The position numbers and the translations under genes were made by a program. Under the pieces are notes generated by a model that worked only from the letters and a program-made list of their open reading frames with translations, searched no databases and had not been told where the DNA came from. 64,000 nt of DNA, from positions 9,610,168 through 9,674,167 of the forward strand of contig OZ038531.1 in assembly GCA_964036665.1 (NCBI GenBank). Direction: 5' to 3'. Below, piece after piece: positions 25,001-38,600 of the stretch (position 1 is its first letter; the number at the start of each line of letters is the position of its first letter). This stretch comes from Gordius sp. MW1. Its lineage: Eukaryota > Nematomorpha > Gordioida > Gordea > Gordiidae.

Positions 25001-25378
25001 GCAAAAATTACAAGTAGGGCAATCACGACACTCACTCACGACAACGAAAAGCGAGTCCATAAATTGCCTAGCAATTAATATCAACCTTACTGGTTCCTAG
25101 GTTTCGCACGTTAAAAATGCTACCCGAAGATGAAAGAATATTCGTAAGTAACAGAAATGTTAAAGAAATCCATTCAAGATCCTGGTTCTCCTTGTATAAG
25201 GCGTCCACCTATGAGCAATCCAGCTCAGGTGTGCAACACTAAGCAATTATCTCTGGAGAGGCGGATATAGGTATCTCATTTGAGTGGATGATGCAACGGA
25301 AAATATTAAAGATTTCAACGAAGTAAATTTTTATAATTAAATCTAAAACCTGAAGATGCTTTTTTAGATGTAGTTTTA

Positions 25379-25512
25379 TGGTGGGAAGAACAACTTAGGC
25401 TACCAAACTTAAAATAATTAATTAGCTATTTAGTTTTTGTCAATTCCAGCCACCAGTGCTACGAGTGAGCTCACATTCAGTAAGGCAAGTCACCTTAAAG
25501 AACAGAGAACAG
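25379..25512 (+). pseudogene. hAT transposase C-terminal fossil
   Basis: Two pieces of the conserved hAT C-terminal region survive in different frames: WWEEQLRLPNLK (25379-25414) and, after a shift, IPATSATSELTFSKA (from 25443). These match the family's WW...P.L and PATSA.SE..FS dimerisation motifs. Stops and a frameshift show it is dead. It is cut off at about 25512 by a poly-G/poly-C MITE. Confidence 0.6.
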
Positions 25513-25740
25513 TAGCGTAGGGAAGGGGGGGGGGGGGGGGTTTCGGGTTAGGACCCCCCCCCCCCCCCATTGACAAAAAAAAATGAATTTTTTTTGCAAA
25601 TTATACAGAGAAAATATTAGTAGAAGTCTTGTGTGTGTTGCGCACATAAAAATAATTATTATCTTAATTAATTTGATATTTAAATTCAAATGAAATCTAC
25701 TAATTATAACATTATTTATACATAAAATTTATGTCCCGAG
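25513..25740. repeat. Poly-G/poly-C MITE fragment
   Basis: Starts CAGTAGCGTAGGGAAGGGG and contains a run of about 18 G followed by a run of about 15 C. The right end is not determined. Confidence 0.45.
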
Positions 25741-26080
25741 TGCGTGTTTTCTTATAAGATGAAATTTAATTCTTGAAATATTTCTCTAAAAAACTATCTC
25801 AACCTCTAAATTAAACGAGGAACAATTAAAATTTTAGCAGCGGGCCGAACTTCGGCTAATAATTTCATTTAAACGGTCCCGGGCGGGACAATTATTGGAT
25901 CTGGTGAGAAACTTAAGCATAAAAGGCCAATGCAAGGGTTTAGTTTAAACAATGGCCCTAATTCGCAAACTGGAAAGAGCTCTTTGCGTCTCAGAAGATA
26001 TTATTAATGCATTTTTGGCCAAAAACCCATCGTAGATATTGAATTTATGTAATTTTAATAAGTTTTTGTTTAATCGAAAT

Positions 26081-27362
26081 CAGAGACCAGATTGCACGGC
26101 CCGGCCCGGCCCGCTGCCCGGCCCGGCCCGGCCCGCTGTCCGACCCGGCCCGGCCCGGCCCACGGGCCGGGCCGGGCAACTGTCTTAAATTTTACCTTTC
26201 GGGCGGGCCCGGGCGGGCACGTTTTACTTTTCGGGCAGCCCGGGCGGGCACGCTTTGATAAGATTCGGGCATAAATAAATTATTGTAGGGCTAGGGTAGG
26301 GTGTGACTTTTTATATAAAATGGATTATTTTTGAAAATTTCTAGCTAGATTGAATTGCCTTACACAGCTTCACCTTTAACACTTCAGAGGTCGGGTGGGG
26401 TTATAATGGTAATGACCCCAAGCCGTTTAAAAATGCTGTGCAAAATAAATTCGTTTTCTATAATTATAGGCATAAAATTAAAACCACTTGATCAAATAGA
26501 GAAATTAATATATTAACAAATTTTAACAAGTTTAAATTATAAAATATCTAAGTTATAGCTATTAGTTTGGGGTAATTAATACCCCAAATACCATCCGTGT
26601 TAACATTTTTGACCGAACCTCTGAAGTGTTAACCAAACCACACTTGTAATAATATGAAAGATGCATATTTTTATCCCTCCATGACCGTGGGCTCAACACA
26701 ACACAATTTGATTGATTCGAAATGCTAATTAAAATTCTATTTTTTTAGTGTGCTTTATTAAGGGCCGGGCATTCTTCTGATCTCTGTCTGTACCTTATTT
26801 AACCCTTGTTGAGAGTATCGCATTTTTAATAAATTTGTTGAATATTTACTTTACTATTACTTTTACGTCCTTTCCCTTTTTTATTGCTAACTAACGAACG
26901 CATGTGCTGTGCATGTGCGTGCACGTGCAGTCTAGACAAACATCCAACTCTCTTAAAAACGTTTTCATATTCATTTTCATTCTACTAAATTTAATCGCTT
27001 CGCTATTATTTTCTTTTTCACATTTACTTTACAGTATTTAATCCATTTAATTTCAAGTAAGTCTCGTGGTATTTCAATTCAAAGTGTTCATTTGTGTGAT
27101 ATCCTGCATTTTTTTATTTTTTAACATGTTTAATAATAAAAAGTGTAATACTTTTACTTGCGCTTCGGGCCGGGCCGGGCGGGCATTTCGGGCAGATCTT
27201 GCGCTTCGGGCCGGGCCGGGCGGGCATTTCGGGGAGTTCTTGCGCTTCGGGCCTGGCCGGGCGGACACTGAGAAGGGTTCGGGCGGGCCGGGCGGGCAAT
27301 TTAATCATAAAATCAAACCGGGCCGGTTTCGGGCAAAAAATTTTAAACAAATCTGACCTCTG
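26081..27362. mobile_element. 1.28-kb hAT-like element with CCCGGCC arrays (CAGAG family)
   Basis: The left end CAGAGACCAGATTG and the right end CAAATCTGACCTCTG are inverted repeats. A perfect 8-bp target duplication ATCGAAAT flanks the element (26073-26080 and 27363-27370). Both ends carry dense CCCGGCCCGG-type arrays (about 26098-26260 and 27165-27330), while the interior is AT-rich and non-coding. A nested end reading GGGCCGGGCATTCTTCTGATCTCTG at about 26764-26788 hints at a composite. Proteins read through the arrays are artefacts of low complexity. Confidence 0.8.
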
Positions 27363-27412
27363 ATCGAAATTCTTTGACACACCCCCCCCCCCCTTAATTA
27401 GATAGTCCTACC

Positions 27413-28798
27413 TAGAGACCTGGGCCTGGCCGGACCGGGCTTCTGCTTAAATAAAACAAAGGGCCGAGCCTGGACGGGCCGATATATAACGTAACGGGCT
27501 CGGGCCGGGCCTGGTTATACATAAGGTCCGTTAAAAGCCCATTAAAAAATTAATTAGATTTAGTATTAAAGAAAGTGTTTTTATAATGTTCTAATTTGTA
27601 ATTATTTTATGTATATTAAATTAACAAGGAAGTTAAATTTTGTTTCCATCCTAGTACATTAATTTATCAATAGCTCAACACGCATTATAAATAAAGATAA
27701 TTTATAAATACACGTGATCCTATGGGCGGAGCCAATTTAAATTGGAGGGGGGGCAGTTTAAATAGGGCAAAAAATGTTCTTTTCATCAGGAATTTTTGGA
27801 TTTGGAGGGGTGCAGCTGCCCATATTTGCCTCTCCATTTATAGCCTCTAGCAATATTGAGTGAATTAATTTAATATTATTTATATTAATATCTATGCAAT
27901 TTATGGGCTCTCTTTTGGTTATCCGTCCTGTCCATCCTGTCCTGTTCAACTAGTAATTTTTCAATAATTGCCGTGGAAACTTATACGGGTTTTTAATGGC
28001 GTGGACTTATGCTTCTGTTAAAGACTTTTATTTGGCTGACCGCTGATTGGCTTTACTTTTTTCGACCTCGCCTAAGCTCAATTCCATTATTGTTTTTGTG
28101 CCTGACTCATTACCCTTATTAATAAACTTATTTTGGCATTTTGTCTAGGTTGTTAACTTAAAGGATGAATGCGAAACTGCCTAAATAATTCCCTGCAAAT
28201 AAATGCTGACCGTTGCTAACTTATACTTTATCTGACCCCGGCCAAATGCCAAAATTTATGTACTCATTATCATTAACAAATTTAAAAACAAATTTCTAAA
28301 ATTTATTTTCTCAAGTTACTTTTATCACTGTTTTCTCATTTTATATCAATAACCCAATTATTTAAAATGGTGGCAAAGCAAAGGAGCTAAGTAGTTTTAT
28401 TGAAACATTATAACCTTAAATAAGGGTTTTAAACGTTTATTTGGGTCATATATGGTTTTATGTATCCTGAAGTGCCACTTGTAAAAATAATTTTCCAGGT
28501 AGGTCGTTTCTTAAAAGATAGAAGGACTCGAGTGACCGGAAATTACCAATTTTTTCTTTTTAAACTATTTTTATTAACATTTTTAACACAAACATATTGT
28601 TTGCCATATCGATAAAAAAATTATACAAAAAAAAATAAAAAAAATTTACGGGCCCGGGCCGGGCTCGGGCTTTGTTTAAAATTAACGGGCCCGGGCTTAT
28701 AATTTAATATTCTGACGGGCCCGGGCCGGGCCGGGCCGGGCTTTTAAATTTTTATTAGGGCGGGCCGGCTGACTTAAATAGCCCGTTGCAGGTCTCTA
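27413..28798. mobile_element. 1.39-kb hAT-like element (TAGAGACCTG family)
   Basis: Terminal inverted repeats TAGAGACCTG and CAGGTCTCTA are flanked by 8-bp duplications differing at one base (GTCCTACC at 27405-27412, GTTCTACC at 28799-28806). CCGGGCC-rich arrays lie at both ends. The interior contains a nested fragment of the CATGGGCG MITE family (about 27722-27850). No transposase frame. Related copies are at about 30945-31850 and, split in two, at 53551-54445 plus 61860-62042. Confidence 0.8.
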
Positions 28799-28839
28799 GT
28801 TCTACCTCCGTCACTACTGTATATAAGCTTAATAAATTT

Positions 28840-29084
28840 TTGTTTAATAGTATCATCGAAAATTTTTTTTTGGAAAACCTTCCCCATGAGGCAATCCTGG
28901 CTACGCCTATGACAGAAAAGAACGAAATTTTTGCCTGATAGAATAAACAGGCCTTTATTTTAAAATGACGATAATAAATTATAATTTTTGATTAAACCCG
29001 ATTTTACATGCTATAGCTAAGTTATTTTTCTAACAATACAAAATGGTTATTATACAAATAAATAATTGAAACAACGTAGACTTT
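28840..29084. repeat. Right-end scrap of the CATGGGCG MITE family, then AT-rich spacer
   Basis: About 28850-28915 ends CAATCCTGGCTACGCCTATGACAG, the usual terminus of that family. Nothing further is recognised up to the G+C-richer block. Confidence 0.4.
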
Positions 29085-30030
29085 TTACTCGTGCGGGCCT
29101 GATGCAACGCAATTTTTTTTGCGAACCGGGTGCGGGCCAAAAAAATAATATTTGTGCGGGTATGGGCCGGGCCTGAACCTAAAATTTCGGCCCATGCAGA
29201 CCTCTAATCTACGTCCTGACTTTTTTATGCCAACGATGATATTAAACCGAGGCTTGACGCCTTTCTTTGCTACCCTAATTGTGGAACTTTCTAGGGGATG
29301 AGACCTGAGCTTGGAGGCAGCAATGTCGAGTGGGTCAGTTAGAGTGTGGAAGAGGGTTCCTTGTTCCATTCGAGTATGGACTTAAGAAAGCAGAAAATAC
29401 GGATTATCGCTGGTTCTAAGTTTCGGCCGAAGGTGAGTCAAATTGTTGCGCGCGAAAACTGCAGCTCGGGAACGGGAAGAAAATGTTTGATTATGTTGGG
29501 GCTGGTATTTGGATCAACCCTGATGTCATAGTCGGGAGTTTCGCAGGCGAATATAATCACCTGGGCGTCCCTCTTATTTGGAATATGAATTTCCTAGCCA
29601 TTGAGGAGACGTGGTTGATAATTGCCCAAAGCGGTTCGCCCGACTTCCCACGATCCAAGCAGATGTTCAGAATCCAACTAGACTTTCGCGTTTTTGATGT
29701 TGCAGCCCTTTGAAGAGCCCCTGCTTTTACCAGTGCGAAAACAACTGTCTTCCATTGAGGACCAGTGCAAGGTTAGGAATGTTCCAATCCGGCGAATGAT
29801 TTTCCATTAATTGCTGTGGCCCCAGTTAAAGTTGATGGCCGTTGCGAGGGTTGTCACCCGGGCAGCTATCCCCTTAAGTAGGGCGTCCGGGACTTATGTA
29901 AAACAATTTAGAGTTTCGATCTCTTCTTGGCCTCGATGGCTAAATCTCGTTAGCGCCCTGCACGGGCCGCCCCTTTCGAGTCAGGCGTGCAAACTTCAAT
30001 TAATCGGGCCTAGGGTCGGAAACTCATCAA
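29085..30030. other. G+C-richer block of unknown origin, probably a retroelement relic
   Basis: This block stands out from its AT-rich neighbours. It has several overlapping short frames on both strands (for example FDYVGAGIWINPDVIVGSFA on + and DPLDIAASKLRSHPLESSTI on -), none with a domain I can identify. Composition and broken frames resemble the Ty3/gypsy relic at 11.4-12.9 kb, so a gag or protease remnant on the minus strand is possible. Confidence 0.3.
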
Positions 30031-30944
30031 AATAAACCTCATAACTGTATGACCAAATACTTGATAAAGAAGATCCTTATATTTTTTTAATTGTATTTTA
30101 ATTATCGATTTTTTTTATAAGAACTACGATAAATAAGTGTTATACAATCAAATGAAATGCGACCAAATACGAAAACAGATTAGTAAATCATTTATCATTG
30201 TGCCCGACTTGTAATGTAAATTTACGACATTTTTGGCAGCGGGCCAGTCGAACTTTTTTGATCGCTGATTCTTATCGTAACTAGAAAGTTCATTTAATTG
30301 AAAATTAATTATTTAATATGGTCACATATCGTAGTTATAAGTTTTTACAAAAATTTTTATAATAGCCTTTGGCTAATATTAGTTACAAACAGGTCTAAGT
30401 TACTTATAGGAAAGTCATAAATAATGAATACATAATTATCTTTTTTAAGTGTAATATAAAACTTAAAATTAAACTAAGTAAGAATTTAATTTATTTTAAT
30501 GGGTAAACAATTCGATTTTGACTTATAATTATTTTAATAATACAAATGAATGACATTTAAATTGAACAGAATTAATTTCGGTGGATGGAAAGATAGAGCT
30601 CTACAAAATGGATTTTCCGCCCAAGCCTTGTCCTTTATCGGCGCTCGAATTTAATTTGACCGAGTCCGACTGAACCCAAAATTCCTTTTTTTATTTTTGG
30701 CCCGACCCGAGCTCGGCCCGTTCCAATAAAAACTTTTAGGCAAATTTTGCATTTGAAATTTATTTTACATTATATACATGAAATGAATTTGATTGTTATT
30801 GATCGTTATGTTTGGAATGAAGAATTAAATTTCTCTTGCAACAATTTATTGAATTTAATTTGAAAGTAATATAAAAATTTTTTTAACAGTTTGTAATATA
30901 TAAGTTATTTAAATTCTATTTCTAATATTATGATATCTAAAAGA

Positions 30945-31850
30945 GACCGGCCCGCGGGCCTGGCTTAAACGGGCTTCTCCATAAGAATAAAACAACGGGC
31001 CGGGCCTGGACGGGCCGATATATAACTCAACGGGCTCGGGCCGGGCCTAGATATATTTAACGCCCGTTAAAAGCCCGTTACAAAATTAATTAAATTTTGT
31101 ATAAAACAAGGTGTATTTATATTGTTCTAATTTATAATTATTTTATGTATATTATATTAGCAAGGAAAGTTATGTTTTTTCCATCTTAGTTCATTATTTC
31201 ATCAATATCGCATCCCCCATTATAAATTTTAAAGATATTTATAACGTGATCCCATGGGCGTAGCCAATTTAAATTTAATGGGGAGGGGGGGCAGCTGCCC
31301 ATCCTTGCCTCCCCATTTATACCCTCTATCAATACTGAGTAAATTAATTTAATATCATGAAAGATTATTTATTTAAATACTCATTAACAAACTTTAAAAC
31401 AAATTTTAAAATTTATTTTTTTAAGTTACTTTTGTTTAAAATTAAAATGGCGGAAAAGCAAAGAAGCCAACTAACTTTACTAAAAATATTATTACCTTAA
31501 TTAAGGGTCTTAAAAGTCTATTTGCCTTATATAGTTTTATGTATCCCGAAGTGCCACTTGTAAAAAAAATATTTTTCCTGTAGGTTGCCTCTTTAAAGAT
31601 AAAAGATCTTGTCTGATCCGGAATTATTAATTTTTTATTTTTACAATATCTTTATTAACAATATCGATGAAAAAAAATTAAATAAAAATAAAAAGATTTT
31701 ACGAGACTGAGCCGAACTCGGGCTTTGTATAAAATTAGCGGGCCGGGCCCGGGCTTATAATTAATTATTTTAACGAAATGTTCATCGGACCATGCACTAA
31801 TCATTTAAGATGTGTCCGACCTGCCTCGCTTAAATGGCCCCTCAAAATTT
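30945..31850. mobile_element. Degraded copy of the TAGAGACCTG-family hAT-like element
   Basis: It follows 27413-28798 in order: CGGGCCGGGCCTGGACGGGC, then CTCGGGCCGGGCCTAG, then a nested CATGGGCGTAGCC scrap at about 31255, then GGGCCGGGCCCGGGC near 31739. The right end (about 31790-31850) is decayed and no target duplication is visible. Confidence 0.65.
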
Positions 31851-32584
31851 TTAAGCCAAATATTCAAAAATAAGTGTCAAGTTACTGAGGCATTAATTGA
31901 ACTAAATCTTCCCCAGTTTTAAATTTATGATACTTTGAATCCTTTCATTTAAAGCGCTCTCCTAGGATAAAGTTATTAATTTAACTTTAAAATAACGACT
32001 AATTTAGAAATTTAATTCTCTATATTTTGTTTTTATAAAAATTCAATTAATTAATATTATATGATCAAATAGTTCAAATATTACACGAAAATCTAATAAG
32101 TTAAATATGAAATTCCAAGTAAACTAAATCAGAATAATTTTAAATCAAGATCCTTATAATCTTTTTAAAATATCAAATTTATTAGTGTCCAAAAATATTG
32201 ATATTTATAAAAGGCAAATGAAAATTTATTAAAAACTATAAGAATTTATCTAAAATGGTGTCGGGATTTAATACAAAGTATTATTCTGGATATTTTGCTG
32301 TCATCTTTATTGCGGAGTCTTGGCTATTAAAATGCTCTCATAATTATTAAGCATTAATATTGATATCGTCGTTTTAATATTTTTCTATCTTTAAAATATT
32401 GATTTTATTTAAAAATAAGTTTATAATTATTGGAAAATTATTAAGAACAACAAACTTTAATTAGGGCAGGTTTCAATTACCTAATAGAATATATTTGAAT
32501 AAATTAGAGGGTCATTTAATAGAAGCTAAAACCACCTAAGCAAATAAAATCTTTAGAATAAGGGTCAAATCACATGGATTCGAG
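31851..32584. other. AT-rich upstream region of the protease gene
   Basis: No coding frame or repeat was recognised here. It would include any upstream regulatory sequence of the gene starting at 32634. Confidence 0.4.
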
Positions 32585-32591
32585 TATAAAA
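32585..32591 (+). promoter_or_regulatory. Candidate TATA box of the protease gene
   Basis: TATAAAA lies 49 nt before the ATG at 32634. A TCA-type initiator-like word (TACTCAATC) is found near 32622-32630. This spacing would give a very short 5' UTR. Inferred from position only. Confidence 0.4.
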
Positions 32592-32633
32592 CCCCAAATT
32601 TTAATATTTATAATTTATTATTACTCAATCCAA

Positions 32634-35600
32634 ATGATTTTTATTACCTTAACATTTACTATTCTAGTAGTTTGTTTTATAAGTAAGTAAGATTTACATA
32701 TTTTTTCAATATTACAAACGTGTATTAAATAGGAGCGGAAGGTTACCAAAATGGTTTAGTTGACGTGAAATATTGGAAAGATAGTATGTTTGAAAAAAGG
32801 ACTGATGGGATTTTTTACGGGAAGAGGTTAGAACGAAAACCAATCATCATAGAAATAACTTTACCAAACTCCCATGGAAAAATGGCGATGGTTAAAAAAT
32901 CAGGAAAAAGGCAAGACAAACTCTATATGATATTGGAGAAGGCGACACCTGTTTTACACAAATATTTTGAAACTGATTTCGAAAATGTGGAATATTTTAA
33001 GAACGTAGAAAAGCATTTATTTCGAGGATTGGTTTCTGATAAACCAACTTTTGCAGAAGAAGATTTAATAAATATTAAAGATGACAAAAGGGGACCAGCC
33101 ATGTTAACTATTATAGATGGAAAAATAGTAATAATTCATATTTTCTTAGCAAAATTTTTTACATTTTATTTTAGAGTATTTATAGCATAATTTAGACTTG
33201 TAGTTAAAACAATTAATGAAAAATTAGGATTTATTATAGAAGCCACGAACTTAATTAGTTTTGTAAATTTTTTAATGCCCTAATTTGTTTTGTACACATA
33301 ATTTCCTTTCATAAAATAATAAAATACAAGGAGTAGAACTTCTTTACTTAATAGTTAAAATGCTAATATTTCTAAATTTTTGCGCTTATAGGATGCCTTG
33401 TTTAGTTATGATAATATTCATTTCTCGATTCGACCAATCAGTTTGCTGAGAAGTGAAGAGTGCATCAAGGAAGGGGAACTGTGTGGAAAACATAAACTTA
33501 GCATTGAAAAATCACCCTTACCTCCCTATTTAGATGATACGGCAAAAATATCAGCGTCTAATCAATTTGGTAATAAATTATTTATAAATGATATCATGAA
33601 GCAATTATAATTTAAGAACTTGTATTTAATAACACAGACATATTAATATATTATTAAACTTGTCAAATTTTTAATATATGCATACCTAATAACTTTTAAA
33701 CTATCAATTACAATATTAAAGGTGTAAATAATATTTTGAAATAGCTATTTTGGCCATTCAATTAATAAATTTGCGAAGGCATTTTAAATCTCTTAAGTTT
33801 TACAAAATAGTGGCGGGCTTTGTGATTTTAATAGGTAAAGGCTCATCTAGTAACAATATTTCTTAAAAGTTAATCAATGCTAATGCTACTTTACTGCTAA
33901 AATTGTATGGCGCTTATACAAATTAATAACTTAAATTAATACAAAAATATACTTAATAATAGAAGATGTTAAAAATCGCACATTAAGTTGATATAATTTT
34001 AGATTAAAACCTAGGCTTGGGTCGGGTCTATAAGTGTTAAGGAAGAATTGCATACTTAAATTTTTTGATATAAAAAAGCGCAATCAAATATTAAATGTAG
34101 TATGAAACCATTTCTGGTGTAAGTTGTGGGTCCATACGGCAATTATATAATATGAGTTGTTTGTGAATTTAATTGGTTATGTTATAGGTCCAGGTAATAG
34201 GGGACCAAGTTAACCCATAATAAAACTATCAAATATTTTATTCAATTATGTCTAAAAAATACATACACCAAAGATTTTGCACGCACTTCCAATAAAAGGT
34301 CCTTAATGCTAAATTTACAAAATTATTAGTTAAACATAAACAAATCGCCCTTAAATAGTTAAAGTTTGAAGGTGCATCTATTCACTGATTTAAAAATTGT
34401 TAACACTTTTTTGTCATGCTAGCATACATAGATGTCGTAATATCATTATTTGTTGTTTAATTAAGATAATTATTTATATAGATCTATACAAAAGTTCGGC
34501 AATTTTGAACGAGCCACGGAAGCTAGCTAGGGATATCATTTCAGATAAATATAATATAGAAACCTTATTTCTAATAACTTCCGACATATACAATACGAGC
34601 CAAATCCCCTTGAAATATGTTGCATACATAGCAGCTTTCGTAAGAATAATTCGGCATTTTAATCATCTTACTTATTTTTATTAAACTTTATTTTTTAGGC
34701 CAATGACATTTTTATGGACAGCTCAATCAATAAAAACTTTCGTTTGTCAATACTTGGCTTCAAACGTTACGTAAGTGGCTGATACTACCATTGGTGTAGA
34801 GTATAGATTTATAATAAAGTACTTGATATATGGGCCTAATCGATGTCTTCGATAAATATTAAATTGGGGGGGGGGATTTGTTTCTCTAGGTCCTATCGAT
34901 TAGTTCTTGTTAACTTTCTGCATAGGATTTTAATGAAGGAAACAATACAATCACAACCTACCATGGAAAATTATTAATTATAATTATTTCTTTTTAATAA
35001 AAAAAAATCCCGCACTTTGACAGGTCAGTCAGCTCGTTAATTAAAATATTTTGATTTTTGTAACATTCTAATGTATTAAAGTACCGTAATAGCTAAAAAT
35101 CAATCTGATTATAGTTTTTGAATAATATAAATTCTTTTATATATTTTTATAATGATAATTTATTAGCTTTAATTGATCATTTGTAATTTCATTTAACGTT
35201 TTTTGGGGATTTATAAGGGTCAGCTATGTTGTGTATTTAAGAAGAGATACTTTTAACAAATCTATGGGCATAAGGAGAAACTCAACTTTAAAGCATGTCA
35301 TTAATTTTTTATTAAAAGGATGGAAGGATTCATAGATCTAATAATTGGGAAAGTTTGGTTGAATTGGATAAATACCGAAACGCACAGAAATTGAAAGCAG
35401 ATGTCGCGATTCTTCTCTCTAAGTGAGCAATTATATATTAGAAATAGCATTGGAACCATTTAGCACATCTTTAATCTTATAAATCGTACATTTACTATGA
35501 TTGATTTTGACTTTTTGTTGCTGAACCTATAAATCTATCCCAACCAAGTAGTGTTGTAAAAACGGCTGGGTTCTGTTTAGTCGGCCTTTGGTTTCAGTCG

Positions 35601-38600
35601 ACTAAACATAATCAGACCAAAAATTTTTTGGTCAATATTTCTTGTTCGACCACTAGGCCGAGTCGAAATTTGAAAAACAGCCCAGAGACGACCGTTAGTC
35701 TTAGTTAAACAACCAAAGGTCTACCAAACATAACCCAGCCGTTTTTACAACACTGATCCCAAGTTTATTCACTAAAACATGACCTACAAACCGTTCTCGA
35801 CTTTGGACAAGAACTTTTTGATAATATCTTGAGCAAAAATTATATGATCATTAATTTAGGTAAAAACGAATAACTATAACTCGTTGATTTGGAATAAACC
35901 AAAACAGCTTAAAGAGACAATCATTAAATGTATTAAATGTTGCTCTCCTCATCGTAATCTAGGTAGCCCGTACACTAATATCGAATTTAAATATCTACTA
36001 AATTGTTATTTGGTAATGCTAGAAAGGGGATTAAAGTAAAATTATTAGGTAATAGGGAAAATATGTGCGTGAATATGGGACGATATAAAATAAATCATTT
36101 ATAGTTTATCAGTTTAGTCCTTGTATATGCAAATACAACCTAAACATATATTTAATGTAATATAATCCAATAATTAATGTATAAGACATTGAATATAATT
36201 TTAACTGTTCACTAAATTTATATATTGAGATGTAGATACTCACATTCTCATTTTAATTATTTCTGTAGCGCTGTAACTATTTTAACTAACCACACTAAAT
36301 ACTGTTTGAAAAATGGATAGAAACAATTTGAAACATAATTTCTACTCTGTTATTTATTAATTTATGATCCTATATTAGATTTTCCACCGGTGCAGCAGGT
36401 AACTGAATTATCTATATTTTATCATTAAATCGTTAAAATGGCTTTGATTTAAAGCTTGGTTTACTAATGGATTATTAATGGTCGCTAATAAATTGGTAGT
36501 CGTTGATTATAGATTTTTGTTAATTTCTTTTTGTTACCTTGCCATTTTATAAAATATGCAAAGATAGACTGCTCATATCATATGTTTAAAGGGCAAAATA
36601 TATACCATTGAATCCACCATTTTGAATTTTGCTATATCCCATATCATTCTCCTGTGTATCCCATTTTTAAAAGAAAATGTGGATTCACCCCCTCATTAGT
36701 TAATAAATAAAAAAGAATGTTAATAATTAATTATTTAATAAAATGCAGATGGCACTAAATTGCCTTAACATCACATCATCACAGTTTTTTTATTTTTATG
36801 CATTTTGTAAATGGTAGGTATATATGTCAAAATGCTGTTCTTATTGTTTAACTTGTTCAATAATTTTAATCAGTTCTAAAAAAACACTATTGCTATAATC
36901 TATCTATCATTTTCTTATTTATGCACATTTCAATATGGCGGAAGAACGGTACACTTATTTAAAAATGATGAGCAGTCTATCTAATCTATGAATATATGTT
37001 ACTCAAATTTCACGCCACCTTCTCCCCAATATGACCCCTTGTCCTACCCGGTCCCGCGTTTATCATTACCTCACTATCATTCCACCCCCTTTTAGAGTCG
37101 CTATCTGCTTTTAAATTTTAGATCAGTATATGTTTCCTTTAATAAAATATTAACATGTATGTATACCATAAGATAGGTTGATAGTAAGATTTACCGATTG
37201 TTAGAAAATATATATAACTATAATATCAATTATTATAATAAAGATGTATCCATATGATAGATTAGTCAATGAAATATTATGACAAATTCATTAAATTATT
37301 TTATTATGTATTTATAAACTTTGAACATTATAGGAGCTTATTTACACAAAGTTTTAAATTACTTTATAAACCTTGATTAAAGAGTTTAGGGTTAATTCAA
37401 TATAAATTTGTTTATAAAAATTTCATATTTTTTATATTTAATTCTATTAAGGTTACGCCCATTCTGGCGCCACGATTTGTACCAACCGATCTGACGCTCT
37501 GGTCAGTTACGAAGGCCTCTACACTGGATCAACGCTAGCTCACGAGATTGGACACATGTATGTCTTTTAAAGTTGATTAGTCTATGGCCAATTGATTTAT
37601 AAATGCGAAGTGCTATTAGACATCATCGATTTTTATAAGTCTGAGCTAAATTAGAGCTGATTCCAGGACATTTTGGCTGAGACTCTTTTTAAAACCATTT
37701 CATTTATAATGTTGCAGGTTATTCATAAAAGCTTTTTAATAAGAAAATTTAGGGCTATAATCGCCAAATTTATATATAAAATCTAACTCGTTATAGAAAT
37801 TATACACTAATTCGGCTTACACTGTTTATGATTTGCAACATTAGGGATTGAAGGAATAATTTTTTTTTAAATAAATGTACCTACTCCAAAGAACATAGAG
37901 TCAGGCTGGAGTTAAGATTCCAAAAACCTTTATGGAGTATATTGGTCGAAACAGACCTGCTATTTATAAGGGACAAAGGCAAACTGACTGAAAAACATTA
38001 TTGTTGTATACTGATTGTTTGGCAAATAAAACTGGGCAAGTATTTAGTTTGTTTGAATCTATTACCCATTATTTTAAAACGCCAATGCATTCTTTCCAAA
38101 AGCGCCAGAACTTGATGTCTAAAGTGGAATAAAAGCTTTCTAGGTACTTTTGTTTTCTACTCTCAAAGATAATGGGTCATATATGTTACTTGAATGTGCG
38201 AATATCTCTTTTGATGTAAAGTCTCAAGATAGGAGCCTACCTTTATAGGAGCTCTAGGCGGATTATTTCTTCTAGATGAAGATCGGATGATTAGAGGATC
38301 GAAAAAATTCAATTTTAAGCAACTTTTATAACAGATTTGTGTCATTTAAACCAAGATTTAAAGTAACTTACAATTAAATTGGTAATGGGCCAACTATCTA
38401 TTTGGTTTTATACTTTAGACATAGAAATTGCTTGCAAGTCTTCTCTTCATACTAAGCCCCTAGGCAATGACATAAGTCATCTAGGATTTTAAATTAATAG
38501 CCTCGAAAATTTGCTTGGAATGCTTTATTTGTCAGAGTATGTCGTTAGGGATCTGAGATTGAAATGATGCAACCTGTTAAAACTCTGAAAGAGGTAAGCG

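Noticed and set aside
26092-27380. Proline/glycine/arginine-rich frames on both strands
   Set aside because: They translate CCCGGCC arrays of hAT-like elements in any frame; low complexity, no start context.
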